Shown here piece by piece: positions 35,324 to 44,861 of a stretch of 56,632 bases of DNA. How positions within the stretch are numbered: position 1 is the first letter of the stretch; every line of letters begins with the position of its first letter. A program made the position numbers and the translations under genes. Source of the DNA: Bdellovibrionales bacterium RIFOXYC1_FULL_37_79 (lineage in GTDB: Bacteria > Bdellovibrionota > Bacteriovoracia > Bacteriovoracales > Bacteriovoracaceae); the NCBI GenBank assembly GCA_001770015.1, contig MEQB01000043.1, positions 1 through 56,632 on the forward strand, read 5' to 3'. The notes under the pieces are model-generated. The model worked only from the letters and a program-made list of their open reading frames with translations, made no database searches and was not told the DNA's origin.

Positions 35324-36154
35324 TTGAGTTTGGTTATAAATAGCAATGTTTTGGCCCAGGAGTCAGCCAGAAAACTGGTTGATAACAGCGAAAAATATAA
35401 TAAGACGCTCAGGCAGCTTGCCTCGGGTAATCGAATTAATACTGCGGGGGATGATCCTTCTGGAGCGGCCATTAGTAAATTGTTGGAAAGTAAAGTGAGG
35501 AGTTCGAACCAGGCGCTTCGAAACACTAATGACAGTATTAGCTTAATGCAGATTATGGATGGTGGATTTGTTGGAATTTCAGATGTCTTGACCAGACTAA
35601 GGGAACTTACCCTGCAGGCCAGCTCCGACACCATTGGTGATACGGAGAGATCTTTTATTCAAGAGGAAGTCAGAAATAGTTTGGAAGAAATAACGAGAAT
35701 CACCCAAAGTACCAAGTTTAATGATACCCAACTATTATCCCAGACCAAGGGGGATTTGGATTTTCAGATAGGCATCAATCACGGAGGACTTGGACGAAAA
35801 ACGTTTGATTTAGGTTCGGTCAATTGTTCCCTGGAAAATTTAGGCCTGACCACTTTTAACACCAGTACAAAAGAGAATGCGCAAAAGTCCATTGAGCTGG
35901 TTAATAACGCCATTTTACAACTTAACCAGAAGCGCGCATCGATTGGGGGCTTTCAAAATGGATTAGAAGCAACCCGGGCAAAAAATGAAGAATATACTTT
36001 TAACACTGATGCGGCGAAGTCCCGGATCAGGGATGCTGATTTTGCGGAAAAGGCATCAGATCTGGCGAGAGAAAAGATAATGACCGAAGCCACTGCAGGG
36101 GTTTTGGTCAACGCCAACCAAAAGAACGCTCTGGCACTTAAATTAATCATCTAA
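35324..36154 (+). CDS. fliC: flagellin
   Basis: 276 aa, typical of short flagellins without a variable surface domain. The N-terminal D0/D1 helices (LASGNRINTAGDDPSGAAIS) and the C-terminal D1/D0 helices (AKSRIRDADFAEKASDL, then ATAGVLVNANQKNALAL) are both intact. The start is TTG, supported by AGGGGTG 5-6 nt upstream. The gene is isolated from other flagellar genes in this window, and predatory bacteria often carry several flagellin copies. No clear sigma-28 promoter was found upstream. Confidence 0.96.
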   Translation: MSLVINSNVLAQESARKLVDNSEKYNKTLRQLASGNRINTAGDDPSGAAISKLLESKVRSSNQALRNTNDSISLMQIMDGGFVGISDVLTRLRELTLQASSDTIGDTERSFIQEEVRNSLEEITRITQSTKFNDTQLLSQTKGDLDFQIGINHGGLGRKTFDLGSVNCSLENLGLTTFNTSTKENAQKSIELVNNAILQLNQKRASIGGFQNGLEATRAKNEEYTFNTDAAKSRIRDADFAEKASDLAREKIMTEATAGVLVNANQKNALALKLII

Positions 36155-36295
36155 TCTTGTAAAATCCAAAAGTTATCTTGGTGGTAAATAATTACAAAAC
36201 CGTAGTTTGGTGATGGTCTTATCATTATAATGCCAAAATCACTTACCCAGAGTAGCGTTTAGAAAATTAATGTGAATAATTTGTCGGAGTTAAAT

Positions 36296-37588
36296 GTGAA
36301 CCGATTGAAGCTAGTTGTGATATTGAATTTTTACTTTTTTTCATTTCAAATGTATGCAACGATCAGTGATACATTTGGAATTAACCCTGAAACACTCTCT
36401 CTTGCTCGCTCAAATATTTATTCCCAGTCAAACGTCTATGCGGCCAAGGATAATCCTGCCGGCCTATCAAAACTTTCAAGACCTGCTTTTTCAATTTCAT
36501 ATTTTTATACCAATTTTAATTTAGCAAATGCTAACCAGGGGAGGATCTCTCCTGCCAGTTCTAGAATTGTGGATGATCAGTATGATTCCAGTAAAGCATC
36601 GAGTATCAAGAATTCAATTGTTTCCTTGGCGATACCTCTTTTTGATAATTTGGCTTTTGGATTAACTGGACTCTTGCCAACCACCACGCTTGCCACGGTG
36701 TATACCTCCACTAAAAATGAAGTCAGATACCTGCTTTACGATGATCGCAGTCAACGACCGGAAATCTATTCATCCCTCGGATATAAATTGAGTAAACATT
36801 TTTCTATTGGAGCGGGACTGTTTTATTCGGTGAAAGCCGATGGTACAGTGCAAATTGGCATGAGTACAACTGACGCCGATGCCAGAACCTTGCTTGAGTT
36901 GACTCCAGAATTAATACCTTTTGGAAGCATGAATTTTGATTTTGATCATTTAACCCTGGGAATGTTTTATAGGGCCCCTCAAAAGGCCAAAACCACTATT
37001 AAATACGATATTGACTTTGCGGTACCGGTTGGTTCCGTGCCCTTTACTGGCGGATCTAGTCTGGTGGCTTACTATGATCCACAGATATTGGGTCTGGGGG
37101 CTAGTTATAGTATCAATGCCAAAAATACTCTGCATACTTCCGTTAGAAAAAGTTTTTGGTCGTCATATACTCCCCCCATTATAAGATTGTCGGGAAAGGA
37201 TTTGGAAAGTTATACCAGCGGAAATTATATTTTTGATAGGGTTAGATTAAAAGACAGCTATGATGTTGGTGTCGGGTATGAAATAAAAAAGACAAATCTC
37301 GCCACGAGTTTTCAAAATAATTTTAAATGGGGACTTGCTTATCATGAATCAGCGCTGCCCGATCATCCTCAGAGTTTGGCGGTGGTGGATACCGATCGGG
37401 TGGATATTTCCACCGGAACTGATTTCCTGTTTGGCCCGATGGGAAAGTTTTTGCACAGTGGTCTGACCTTGAATCTGGGATTGGTCTATTCAATTTTAAA
37501 AAAGCAAACATTGATTTCGGATAGTCAAGTTGTGCAGGTCGGGAAGAATATATTTTCTGCAGCTGGAGGGGTAAGTTTTGAGTATTAA
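36296..37588 (+). CDS. FadL/OmpP1-like outer-membrane beta-barrel protein
   Basis: 430 aa from the GTG at 36296, where GGAG is 6 nt upstream. An upstream GTG at 36272 lacks a site. A signal peptide ends near MYAT. The mature start (SDTFGINPETLSLARSNIYS) followed by VYAAKDNPAGLSKL is the N-terminal plug pattern of the FadL family. Alternating hydrophobic strands fill the rest, ending in FEY. FadL-type barrels take up hydrophobic compounds across the outer membrane. The stop overlaps the next gene by 11 bp. A TATAAT lies at 36226-36231, without a good -35. Confidence 0.75.
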   Translation: MNRLKLVVILNFYFFSFQMYATISDTFGINPETLSLARSNIYSQSNVYAAKDNPAGLSKLSRPAFSISYFYTNFNLANANQGRISPASSRIVDDQYDSSKASSIKNSIVSLAIPLFDNLAFGLTGLLPTTTLATVYTSTKNEVRYLLYDDRSQRPEIYSSLGYKLSKHFSIGAGLFYSVKADGTVQIGMSTTDADARTLLELTPELIPFGSMNFDFDHLTLGMFYRAPQKAKTTIKYDIDFAVPVGSVPFTGGSSLVAYYDPQILGLGASYSINAKNTLHTSVRKSFWSSYTPPIIRLSGKDLESYTSGNYIFDRVRLKDSYDVGVGYEIKKTNLATSFQNNFKWGLAYHESALPDHPQSLAVVDTDRVDISTGTDFLFGPMGKFLHSGLTLNLGLVYSILKKQTLISDSQVVQVGKNIFSAAGGVSFEY

Positions 37589-40500
37589 AAAAATAATTCC
37601 TCTTGTGCTTTTCATTATGGTTTTCTGCTTATCTTGCACAAAACAGAAAATTCAAAAACTATCGAACGATCGTACGATGTACAAGTCGGCTCAGGCCTTA
37701 AAGTCTTGTGAGGCGATTGAACTCCCCACTAGTATAGATTTTAATGGAAAATTTCTATATCATTTTTTCAGGTGTTTTTCGGACAAGACTCCGGATGGAC
37801 AGGAGACCATGGGTAGTCTGCTTGACATCATGACCAGTTTTGAAGTGGCCGGAATGGAAAATTTGACCAGCCTTTTAAAATATTCCAAGACCACAAAAAA
37901 TTCTAAAATTGAATATCCTCTGATGCGGACCATGGTTACCTGGGTGGAAAGAGGGGTAGTGAGTGATGATCAGATTGATAGTAAAAACTTTAGTGAGCGC
38001 TTTGGGATCTTGCAAGATTTGCTCAAAGATTTTGATCCATCATTTGCGTTTAATTTACTTTTGGAGAGTCAAAATGATCAGCAATTGCAAACCATCTTGA
38101 ATCTGTCTGGGGATTTGTTTAACAAAATTGATCCCAATATATTTCTTTCTTATTGGAGGAGTTTTTTAGAAAACCATGAGAGCAGACAAAAAGTTATTTC
38201 GGTCATAGATAGTACGGTCAATGATGAGGATTTATGGAGTGAGCTTACTTCTTTAACGAGTTTTTCCCCATCATTTGATTTAAGTAGTGCAAGTCAAACC
38301 AATTGTCTGGATGATTTTCTGGTTACTTATAGTAGAACTGACACTGAAGTTTTATGTCAGATGGATACGGTCCATGAATTGAAAGACGCTGGTGACCGGT
38401 TGGATGAGTTACTGAGAAAACTCGATCAACCAACTAAAAAACAATTTTATCAGTCAACCGGTGAGTTTTTTAAAAATATTACCCAGGTGCCACCGGATCT
38501 GCGATTATCCAGATTACTTAGATTTAAAAAGGGGGCAAGTGATGCCTGGCTTGAACAAAAAAATCCTCTCTTGAACACGATAGGGATTGGCAATCTGCTG
38601 GCAAGTACCAAAGTGCAAGATTTAGATCATTTAATTGCAGCCATCAAGGCCCTGATTGAAGATCCCAATATTCCAGCTTTGTTTTTTGCCAATCTAAAAC
38701 TGGGTAATACTCGCTTGGAAAAGAAGATTATTGATTTGATTTACAAGGGTGGACAGGTCGCTGGATGTAAAAATTTAGTGTTAAGAGGAACCCAGGGTAT
38801 TTCTCAGCAAAACGATTTTTATCGTGTGATTTCCACCTTTTTTTATCCGCATCCCCAGTGTGAGCATGAATTGTCACCAGTTATCAGTTTGGTGGTTCAT
38901 GAACTCAATCGCTTTAATAATTGTGAAAATGATTTTAATGATGAATTCTGTATTTCCCCGGAGACTTTGGCTAAATTCAAAAAATCATTTGCGCAAATTC
39001 CCTTTGATCAATTTTTAAATAATCAAGAAGTGGAGCCGGATCTTTTAAAGAGAGTGGTTGAAAATGCCTTGATGGAGGTGGCCAGTGAGCTTAAAAAAGA
39101 ACCTTATTATTTAAGGTTTAACCATCTGGCTTACGGATTAGTGGATGAAAAGGTTATGAGCGATCTGCGAGATAAGATTTCCAATATGGACCATCTGTCG
39201 CCTGGGTCGCTGGCACTTTTGGATCAGGAGATTAATAATGACGAAAATCTGAATAAAATTTTAGTGAGTGACTTTTTAGAAAAAATCATTGCCCATAAGA
39301 TTGAAAGATTAAAAATGATCTCGTATGAGTTTAATAACGTTGCCATTCATGGCTCGGATTATCGGTTATATAGGGTTTTATCGGGACTCTACTCCAGTGG
39401 GCCTTTGGAAAATTTAATTAACGATGAGTTGAGTTATCCAAGAGTTAAAAAAATATTTGGAGAAAATTTACCAGGCTCAGTTTATAGACTTAAAGAGACA
39501 CTGATGCGAGCTCACGGAAGTGCCAATTTGTTTCATGATAACCGATTGGAGTTTAACGATAGCGAACTGGATTTTAGACTCATTGGAGACAAAAACCGGG
39601 GTATGACTTTTGATGAGAAAGGGGTTTTCAAATTTACCAGGCAAAAACCCCGCCAGCTCAAGGATGTTTTTTCCAACCATTTTTTACGTTTTGAAAGTCT
39701 TTTTAACAATGGTGATTTGATGGGAAAAGACGTGGCGGAACAAAAAGCCGATGAATTCAGCTCATGGATTGAAAATGTTTTTTTTAAACAGGTATCAGCG
39801 ACTGCATATTGGAAGGAAGCACTTAAAAACCATCAGTTTATGCCAAGGCTTGCCAATGAGCGGGATTTTTTTGCGATAACACCTTATACGGTAAATGAAT
39901 TTAGAAAAATTGCCCATTTCAATGCTATTAATTACCTGTCAGTGGTGAATTTTCTTCCATCTGGTGATGAAAATCGCTTTTACATCAGCCAGGACAAGGT
40001 CATCAAAAAGCAATTTATGGGGCCTATGATTAACGGTGAATTTAATTGGAGCACATTTAATTGGCATTATCCGGCAATGTTCAATTGGAAACCGGGGGAA
40101 GATGGCACCATTGCTTTTTCCCATATAAGAAAAACCATAGCTGAATTGATTACACTTGAAAGTTATAAAAAAATGACCAGTAGCGGTCCGTTTCAATTTT
40201 CTCTTGATGAGAAAAATCAAGTTTATGATGTTATAAATCTTTTTGACCATGAAAAAGAAATATTTAAAATATTACAAAGTTTAAACCTGCTTACCCAAAA
40301 CAAGAACAAGGATTATTTACCAGTCTTATCCCTCAAAAACGGTTGTCATTCAGATGCTTCGTCGGCAAGCGATTGTCCCATTACTTTTTTCAAGGATGGA
40401 GAAAATGAGCAACGGGCTTTTAATGATTTGAAAAATTATATCGCTGATATTTATTTGCTTTCACTTTGTCCGTACTTGGATGCCACCCAAGGGGGCATTG

Positions 40501-42182
40501 ATCTGGGAATTATATTGGATAAGAAAGCAGATCTGGATTTTTGCAATAATTTAAATAATAACTATCTGACTGATGCGCACAGTGGTTTCTCAAACGATGA
40601 AATCTATCCCCATAGCTTAAAAAAATCGATCATGATGGATGTCTTAACCATGGGTAAAAGTAATCATTTGCGACCGGGACTGGATAATCTGGTCTCTCAA
40701 ATCCGGTACCATAAGGCCAAACAGCAAAAATATTCAGACACATTGTTGCTTAATTTTTGGTTGAATTCCCCTGCCAGCGTGACCCAGGATATGATGGCAT
40801 ACTCATATAAGTTTAATGGGGATCACAAAGGCTTTAGTTCAGTGAAAAATGGGTTGATGAATGCCTATTTATTTTATGTGGAAAATATGATCAATCATTA
40901 TGCCTCGTCTAGGGTGTATGAGAATGCCCAGGCCAGGTATGGTGCCGAAGTGGCTTATAATGAAGATCCAGAAAAAGGGAAATTATATCATTTTATCTAT
41001 GATGTGATTATCAATACCCACGCGAGATGCCAGCGTAATGAAGTGGTGACTGATTGGTTGGTGGAGATTTTTCATGAACTTAAAAAGAATGATGAATACA
41101 CCGATATGGCGGTGAGATTATTGATCAATCCTTCAGACAGTCAAACCATCAATATGTTCAAAAATCTTTTAGGTCTTTTTATCAAGCGCATAAGAGAAAT
41201 CATGGAAGCAGATCCCGCTTTCTTGCACTTTACCTGGCAACAAAAAGGTAATAAGGTCATCAAACAAGCTTTAAAGCAAGATATCTGGTGGATGCTTACT
41301 GATGTGGTTAATGAGTTCACGCAAGATGAATTAAAGTCTTTTGTAAAGGCGGGACTTGACCTCATTTTGCAGGAACCAAGTGAGCTAGGCCGTACTAAAA
41401 TTTTAATTAAAGAGCTGATAAAATACCTAGGCTTTCAGTCTAGCGCCTTACTGGTGGTCGAGGAAAAGTCAACATCGGTGGGAAAGATTATCCAACACCA
41501 GGTAGCGCAAATATTAAAGACTAAAAACAGTGACCAGGCCATCTTGAGCGTTAATACTCTAATCGAAGAGATTAATAAAAAGCATCTTGATTTTTATGAT
41601 CATGAACCCACCCAGTTAGTTGAACATTTTAACCAGTTGAGTGAATGGGGTTTTGAATCAATGCCCAGGCTCATGAAAACTTATCAGAATCTGGTGGTGA
41701 AAAGGGATAAACTTAAATTACATGATAATTATTTAAAAAATTTAATCAACTCTTTCATATACCCATTTAGAAAGAGTGATGAGGCTCAAGCCAGAGGGGT
41801 AGCTCTTTTTAATTTGTTAAAAATTGATGAATTCGGTTCTTTTGAGACCATTATCAGGCCGATCTTGTTTCCAAGCGAGGATAGGCGATATCAAACCATG
41901 TTTCTTAACTTAATTGATTCGCTTGGAAAAGTTGATGCCGAAGTTTACAAATCATCAATTCTTGTCATGGATCAATTGCTAAGGGGAGCAAAAGTATTAT
42001 TAAATTTTATAACAGAAAAAATAAATTGGGAGTCAGAAACTTCGGATGATGCCATCCTTGCTATTAAGAGTATCAACCGCCTGACTGATTACGATAATGG
42101 AATTTGGAAGGCCCAGGAGGAATTACTTAATACTTGGCTGGAAAAGGGAATAATGTATAGACAAATACCGTTAAAGGAGTAA
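37578..42182 (+). CDS. very large exported, probable lipoprotein of unknown function
   Basis: 1534 aa. The TTG start follows GGAGGGG. The signal sequence (IIPLVLFIMVFCLSC) ends in a lipobox-like LSC, so lipid attachment at about C20 is probable though the -3 residue is atypical. The rest is a helical, mostly hydrophilic protein with scattered cysteines and many DxxF/NxL segments. No repeat unit or catalytic motif is recognised. It is sandwiched in an operon between a FadL-like barrel and three exported START-like proteins. A structural or bridging role in the envelope is inferred from size and context only. Confidence 0.75.
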   Translation: MSIKKIIPLVLFIMVFCLSCTKQKIQKLSNDRTMYKSAQALKSCEAIELPTSIDFNGKFLYHFFRCFSDKTPDGQETMGSLLDIMTSFEVAGMENLTSLLKYSKTTKNSKIEYPLMRTMVTWVERGVVSDDQIDSKNFSERFGILQDLLKDFDPSFAFNLLLESQNDQQLQTILNLSGDLFNKIDPNIFLSYWRSFLENHESRQKVISVIDSTVNDEDLWSELTSLTSFSPSFDLSSASQTNCLDDFLVTYSRTDTEVLCQMDTVHELKDAGDRLDELLRKLDQPTKKQFYQSTGEFFKNITQVPPDLRLSRLLRFKKGASDAWLEQKNPLLNTIGIGNLLASTKVQDLDHLIAAIKALIEDPNIPALFFANLKLGNTRLEKKIIDLIYKGGQVAGCKNLVLRGTQGISQQNDFYRVISTFFYPHPQCEHELSPVISLVVHELNRFNNCENDFNDEFCISPETLAKFKKSFAQIPFDQFLNNQEVEPDLLKRVVENALMEVASELKKEPYYLRFNHLAYGLVDEKVMSDLRDKISNMDHLSPGSLALLDQEINNDENLNKILVSDFLEKIIAHKIERLKMISYEFNNVAIHGSDYRLYRVLSGLYSSGPLENLINDELSYPRVKKIFGENLPGSVYRLKETLMRAHGSANLFHDNRLEFNDSELDFRLIGDKNRGMTFDEKGVFKFTRQKPRQLKDVFSNHFLRFESLFNNGDLMGKDVAEQKADEFSSWIENVFFKQVSATAYWKEALKNHQFMPRLANERDFFAITPYTVNEFRKIAHFNAINYLSVVNFLPSGDENRFYISQDKVIKKQFMGPMINGEFNWSTFNWHYPAMFNWKPGEDGTIAFSHIRKTIAELITLESYKKMTSSGPFQFSLDEKNQVYDVINLFDHEKEIFKILQSLNLLTQNKNKDYLPVLSLKNGCHSDASSASDCPITFFKDGENEQRAFNDLKNYIADIYLLSLCPYLDATQGGIDLGIILDKKADLDFCNNLNNNYLTDAHSGFSNDEIYPHSLKKSIMMDVLTMGKSNHLRPGLDNLVSQIRYHKAKQQKYSDTLLLNFWLNSPASVTQDMMAYSYKFNGDHKGFSSVKNGLMNAYLFYVENMINHYASSRVYENAQARYGAEVAYNEDPEKGKLYHFIYDVIINTHARCQRNEVVTDWLVEIFHELKKNDEYTDMAVRLLINPSDSQTINMFKNLLGLFIKRIREIMEADPAFLHFTWQQKGNKVIKQALKQDIWWMLTDVVNEFTQDELKSFVKAGLDLILQEPSELGRTKILIKELIKYLGFQSSALLVVEEKSTSVGKIIQHQVAQILKTKNSDQAILSVNTLIEEINKKHLDFYDHEPTQLVEHFNQLSEWGFESMPRLMKTYQNLVVKRDKLKLHDNYLKNLINSFIYPFRKSDEAQARGVALFNLLKIDEFGSFETIIRPILFPSEDRRYQTMFLNLIDSLGKVDAEVYKSSILVMDQLLRGAKVLLNFITEKINWESETSDDAILAIKSINRLTDYDNGIWKAQEELLNTWLEKGIMYRQIPLKE

Positions 42183-42187
42183 AAATT

Positions 42188-42889
42188 TTGGCCGTGAATA
42201 AGTTAATCTTGTTTTTTATTATATTGATCCAGAGTTTGGCGATTTGGCCGAGTACTGGTTCTAAATGCATGGATGCAGCCAATTATCGTGAATCATTAAT
42301 TTGCACGGAAAGTCACATAGTATTTAGGGATATAAAAGGTCAGAGGGTGAAAACCATTCATACCCAGCTGGGGGCAATTATTAATTCAGTGGACGTCCAA
42401 AATGAGAGTGATTTGATTGCTACTTTCCTTGATTTTGATTCGTGGGGTAAATATGCTTTGCGAGAAGGTGGAGAGATTCTAGTCTTTAGATCGTCAAAAA
42501 AGCTTAAAGCGCTAACTCAAAATGGAAATGAAATTCTGAGACACTATGCTTATTTTGGCACCAAGGCACCTGCCCCTCTCTATAGACAGTGGGTGCGGAC
42601 GGTGATTAACTACTGGAAGGTGCCATCTCCCCTAAATGTTTTATTGACTTATAAATTTATTAGTGATGATGGCATTAGCCATGTGGAAGGTGAAAAAGTC
42701 CTTATTGGTTCCGAGGGCATGAAATACTACGAAGGGTTTGTGAGCATTATACATGATCCTAAAAGTCTTGATTATATTGTTTACACCGAGTTTTGGTTGG
42801 TGCCTTCAATCAATATTTTGCCTGAATTTGCAATTCCCTCTATCGAACGAGGTTTGGTTGCGTTAGTGAGAGGAATGTTTGAATTATGA
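42188..42889 (+). CDS. exported START-like protein, paralogue 1
   Basis: 233 aa. The TTG start lies 8 nt after AAGGAG, which overlaps the previous stop. A signal peptide ends about GSKCMDA. The core shares with the next two genes: I-CTES, a helix with FLDFDSWGKY, a central RHYAYFGTKAPAP strand, INYWKVPSP, GEKVLIGSEGMKYYEG, and a C-terminal amphipathic helix (PSIERGLVALVRGMFEL). This beta-alpha-beta(6)-alpha plan suits a START/SRPBCC ligand-binding fold, though this is inferred from pattern only. It is the most divergent of the three paralogues. Confidence 0.7.
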   Translation: MAVNKLILFFIILIQSLAIWPSTGSKCMDAANYRESLICTESHIVFRDIKGQRVKTIHTQLGAIINSVDVQNESDLIATFLDFDSWGKYALREGGEILVFRSSKKLKALTQNGNEILRHYAYFGTKAPAPLYRQWVRTVINYWKVPSPLNVLLTYKFISDDGISHVEGEKVLIGSEGMKYYEGFVSIIHDPKSLDYIVYTEFWLVPSINILPEFAIPSIERGLVALVRGMFEL

Positions 42890-43581
42890 AATTGCGTCAA
42901 TTATGGTTATGTTTTGTTATTGTTTTTTCAACTCAAATCTGTGCATCGTTACCGGCGACCATACCCACCAATTGTTTTCAAGAGGATTTAATTTGTTCGT
43001 CGTCTCAGGTGGTCAGCAAGGTTATCGAGGGAATCAAAGAAAAAGTAATTAATATAAACATCTTTGCCCTTTTATCCAAGGAAGATTACTCAGACTATAA
43101 TCAAATCATCAAAATATTTTACGATTTTAATGCTTGGGAAAAAGCGATTTTAAAAACCGGGACGAATAAGGTTAAAATTAAAAAATCGCTTCAACTTGAA
43201 TCCATTATGGTGGGGGATGGAACAGTTATTTATCGACAATATCTTAATTATTCAGTTAAAGGTCCCTCGCCTTTGTTTTACGTCCCGGCCAGGGCGGTTG
43301 GGCATTATTGGCAGATTCCCTCGCCTGAGGAAGTCCTTTATAGCGGGGAATTTATGCATTTAAATAAAGGTGTGTTTGAAATTCCCGGAGAAGATGTTTT
43401 GACAGGAAGCGTTGGCTACCGGTACCACGCAGGTGACTATCATGTTACGGAAGATTTACAGAATTACTATTTGCATTTTAGAGCATTTATAATTCCAGAT
43501 ATCGAATATTTACATGAAGCACTAGCGGTTTTTATTGAAGATGGTTATAAGGCCATTTTAAAAGGATTGTATTTCTTTTAA
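42886..43581 (+). CDS. exported START-like protein, paralogue 2
   Basis: 231 aa with a signal peptide (LWLCFVIVFSTQICA). It overlaps paralogue 1 by 4 bp (ATGA), so translation is coupled. Shared positions include FYDFNAWEKA, RQYLNYSVKGPSP, VRAVGHYW-like PARAVGHYWQIPSP, FEIPGEDVLTGS and a final helix ending in AILKGLYFF. Two cysteines (NCFQEDLICSS) near the mature N-terminus match those in the other copies and may form a disulfide. Confidence 0.7.
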   Translation: MKLRQLWLCFVIVFSTQICASLPATIPTNCFQEDLICSSSQVVSKVIEGIKEKVININIFALLSKEDYSDYNQIIKIFYDFNAWEKAILKTGTNKVKIKKSLQLESIMVGDGTVIYRQYLNYSVKGPSPLFYVPARAVGHYWQIPSPEEVLYSGEFMHLNKGVFEIPGEDVLTGSVGYRYHAGDYHVTEDLQNYYLHFRAFIIPDIEYLHEALAVFIEDGYKAILKGLYFF

Positions 43582-43668
43582 AACCGCTTGATACGATAAA
43601 TCTTTCAACGGGACTTGCTATATTGTAAGTAATCGATAAAATGCCGGTGATAAAGATCAGGAGTTGGT

Positions 43669-44379
43669 ATGTTTAAATGGATTAATCTTTTTTTTAGTAC
43701 ATTCTTTTTATTAGGACTTTCACTTAAAATTTCAGCAGAAACATTGCCGGTAATTCCTGCGGGTTGTTTTGACGAAGCCGTGTTTTGTACTGAAGCTGAT
43801 GTAGTCAATAAAGTTATTGATGGCATGGAACGGGAAGTGATTAATGTCAAAGTATTTATGGTGGCGGGTTTTTCTGATTTTGCCAGTGTTGATGATTTAC
43901 TGGCGCGTTTTTTTGATTTCAATTCATGGGATGAATATTCCAGGAAAGAAGGATCTGAGCGCATCAAATTTAAAGGTCAGACTTCTTCTCAAAATTTAGG
44001 GCCGATTGTCGTGGGCGGCGTTGAGACCCAAAGACATTATGCCCATTATAAAATCAAATCCCCTATTGGCTATATTACGGTTCGTGCGGTTGGATATTAT
44101 TGGATGGTGGAGCCATTTGAAGGTGCAACCGTTAGTGCTAAATTTGAAAATCAAACTTCTGGTACTTTTGAAATTCCTGGCGAGGATGTGCTTCATGGAG
44201 GTGAAGGTTTTAAATATACAGCAGGTAATTTCCATATTAGGAAAGATGAAGAAAATGAGGAATATGTTATGTATTTCAATGCTGATGTAATCCCCAGCAT
44301 TACCATTCTTCCCCATGTTGCCAAGAAACCCATCTTGGGTGGATTTGAATCGATACTCAAAGGGATGTTTAATTTGTAA
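43669..44379 (+). CDS. exported START-like protein, paralogue 3
   Basis: 236 aa with AGGAG just before the ATG and a signal peptide ending near ISAE. It resembles paralogue 2 most closely: GCFDEAVFCTEADVVNKVI, FFDFNSWDEY, RHYAHYKIKSPIG, VRAVGYYWMVEP, FEIPGEDVLHGGEGF and a C-terminal helix ending SILKGMFNL. An 87-nt gap separates it from paralogue 2, unlike the other joints. The function is unknown. Carriage of a hydrophobic ligand between the FadL-like barrel and the inner membrane is a hypothesis. Confidence 0.7.
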   Translation: MFKWINLFFSTFFLLGLSLKISAETLPVIPAGCFDEAVFCTEADVVNKVIDGMEREVINVKVFMVAGFSDFASVDDLLARFFDFNSWDEYSRKEGSERIKFKGQTSSQNLGPIVVGGVETQRHYAHYKIKSPIGYITVRAVGYYWMVEPFEGATVSAKFENQTSGTFEIPGEDVLHGGEGFKYTAGNFHIRKDEENEEYVMYFNADVIPSITILPHVAKKPILGGFESILKGMFNL

Positions 44380-44408
44380 TCCATTTTTATAGATCAGTTA
44401 GAAAGTAT

Positions 44409-44825
44409 TTATGGGTTAACTACAACACCTTTTATGCGAACCTTGTGAGAGAGACCAAGCGCAGATCTCGAAATTTCAGAGATAAAATTATAAGATAAAT
44501 CAAGTTGTGATAAGGATACTAAACCTCGAAAGGTGTTGGCGGGGATCGTCTCGATGTAGTTACTCGCAAGGTTAATCTGTTCCAGTGCCGTTAACCCTTG
44601 GAATGCATCGTGGGAAATTGTAGATATTTCCTCGAATTCCAGACTAAGCTTTTTTATCTGGGCCATTTTTTGCGTAGATACCCGTTTGCAACTTTCTGCC
44701 TCGGTGATTTGCTTGATTTTTAGTCCGATGAGACCACGATGGCATATATTAGTCAGCGTATCTGGAAAAGCTGAACTTATGTTTACTATCATAAAAACCA
44801 TCGTCATTGTCCAAAATTTTTTCAT
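44409..44825 (-). CDS. short secreted leucine-rich-repeat protein
   Basis: 138 aa from the ATG at 44825, preceded by AAAGGAG (an upstream Met at 44855 has none). A signal peptide ends about SSAFP. An N-terminal cap with ICHRGLIGLKI and AESCKRVS, then three 24-residue repeats (LxxINLASNYIxxIP... type), and a C-terminal cap ending GVVVNP. Both caps match the longer neighbour, so this looks like a paralogue that has lost about ten repeats. Secreted LRR proteins usually bind other proteins. Confidence 0.75.
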   Translation of the reverse strand: MKKFWTMTMVFMIVNISSAFPDTLTNICHRGLIGLKIKQITEAESCKRVSTQKMAQIKKLSLEFEEISTISHDAFQGLTALEQINLASNYIETIPANTFRGLVSLSQLDLSYNFISEISRSALGLSHKVRIKGVVVNP

Positions 44826-44861
44826 CAGTAACTCCTTTAAGCACTTTGTTTTCATAGATCC

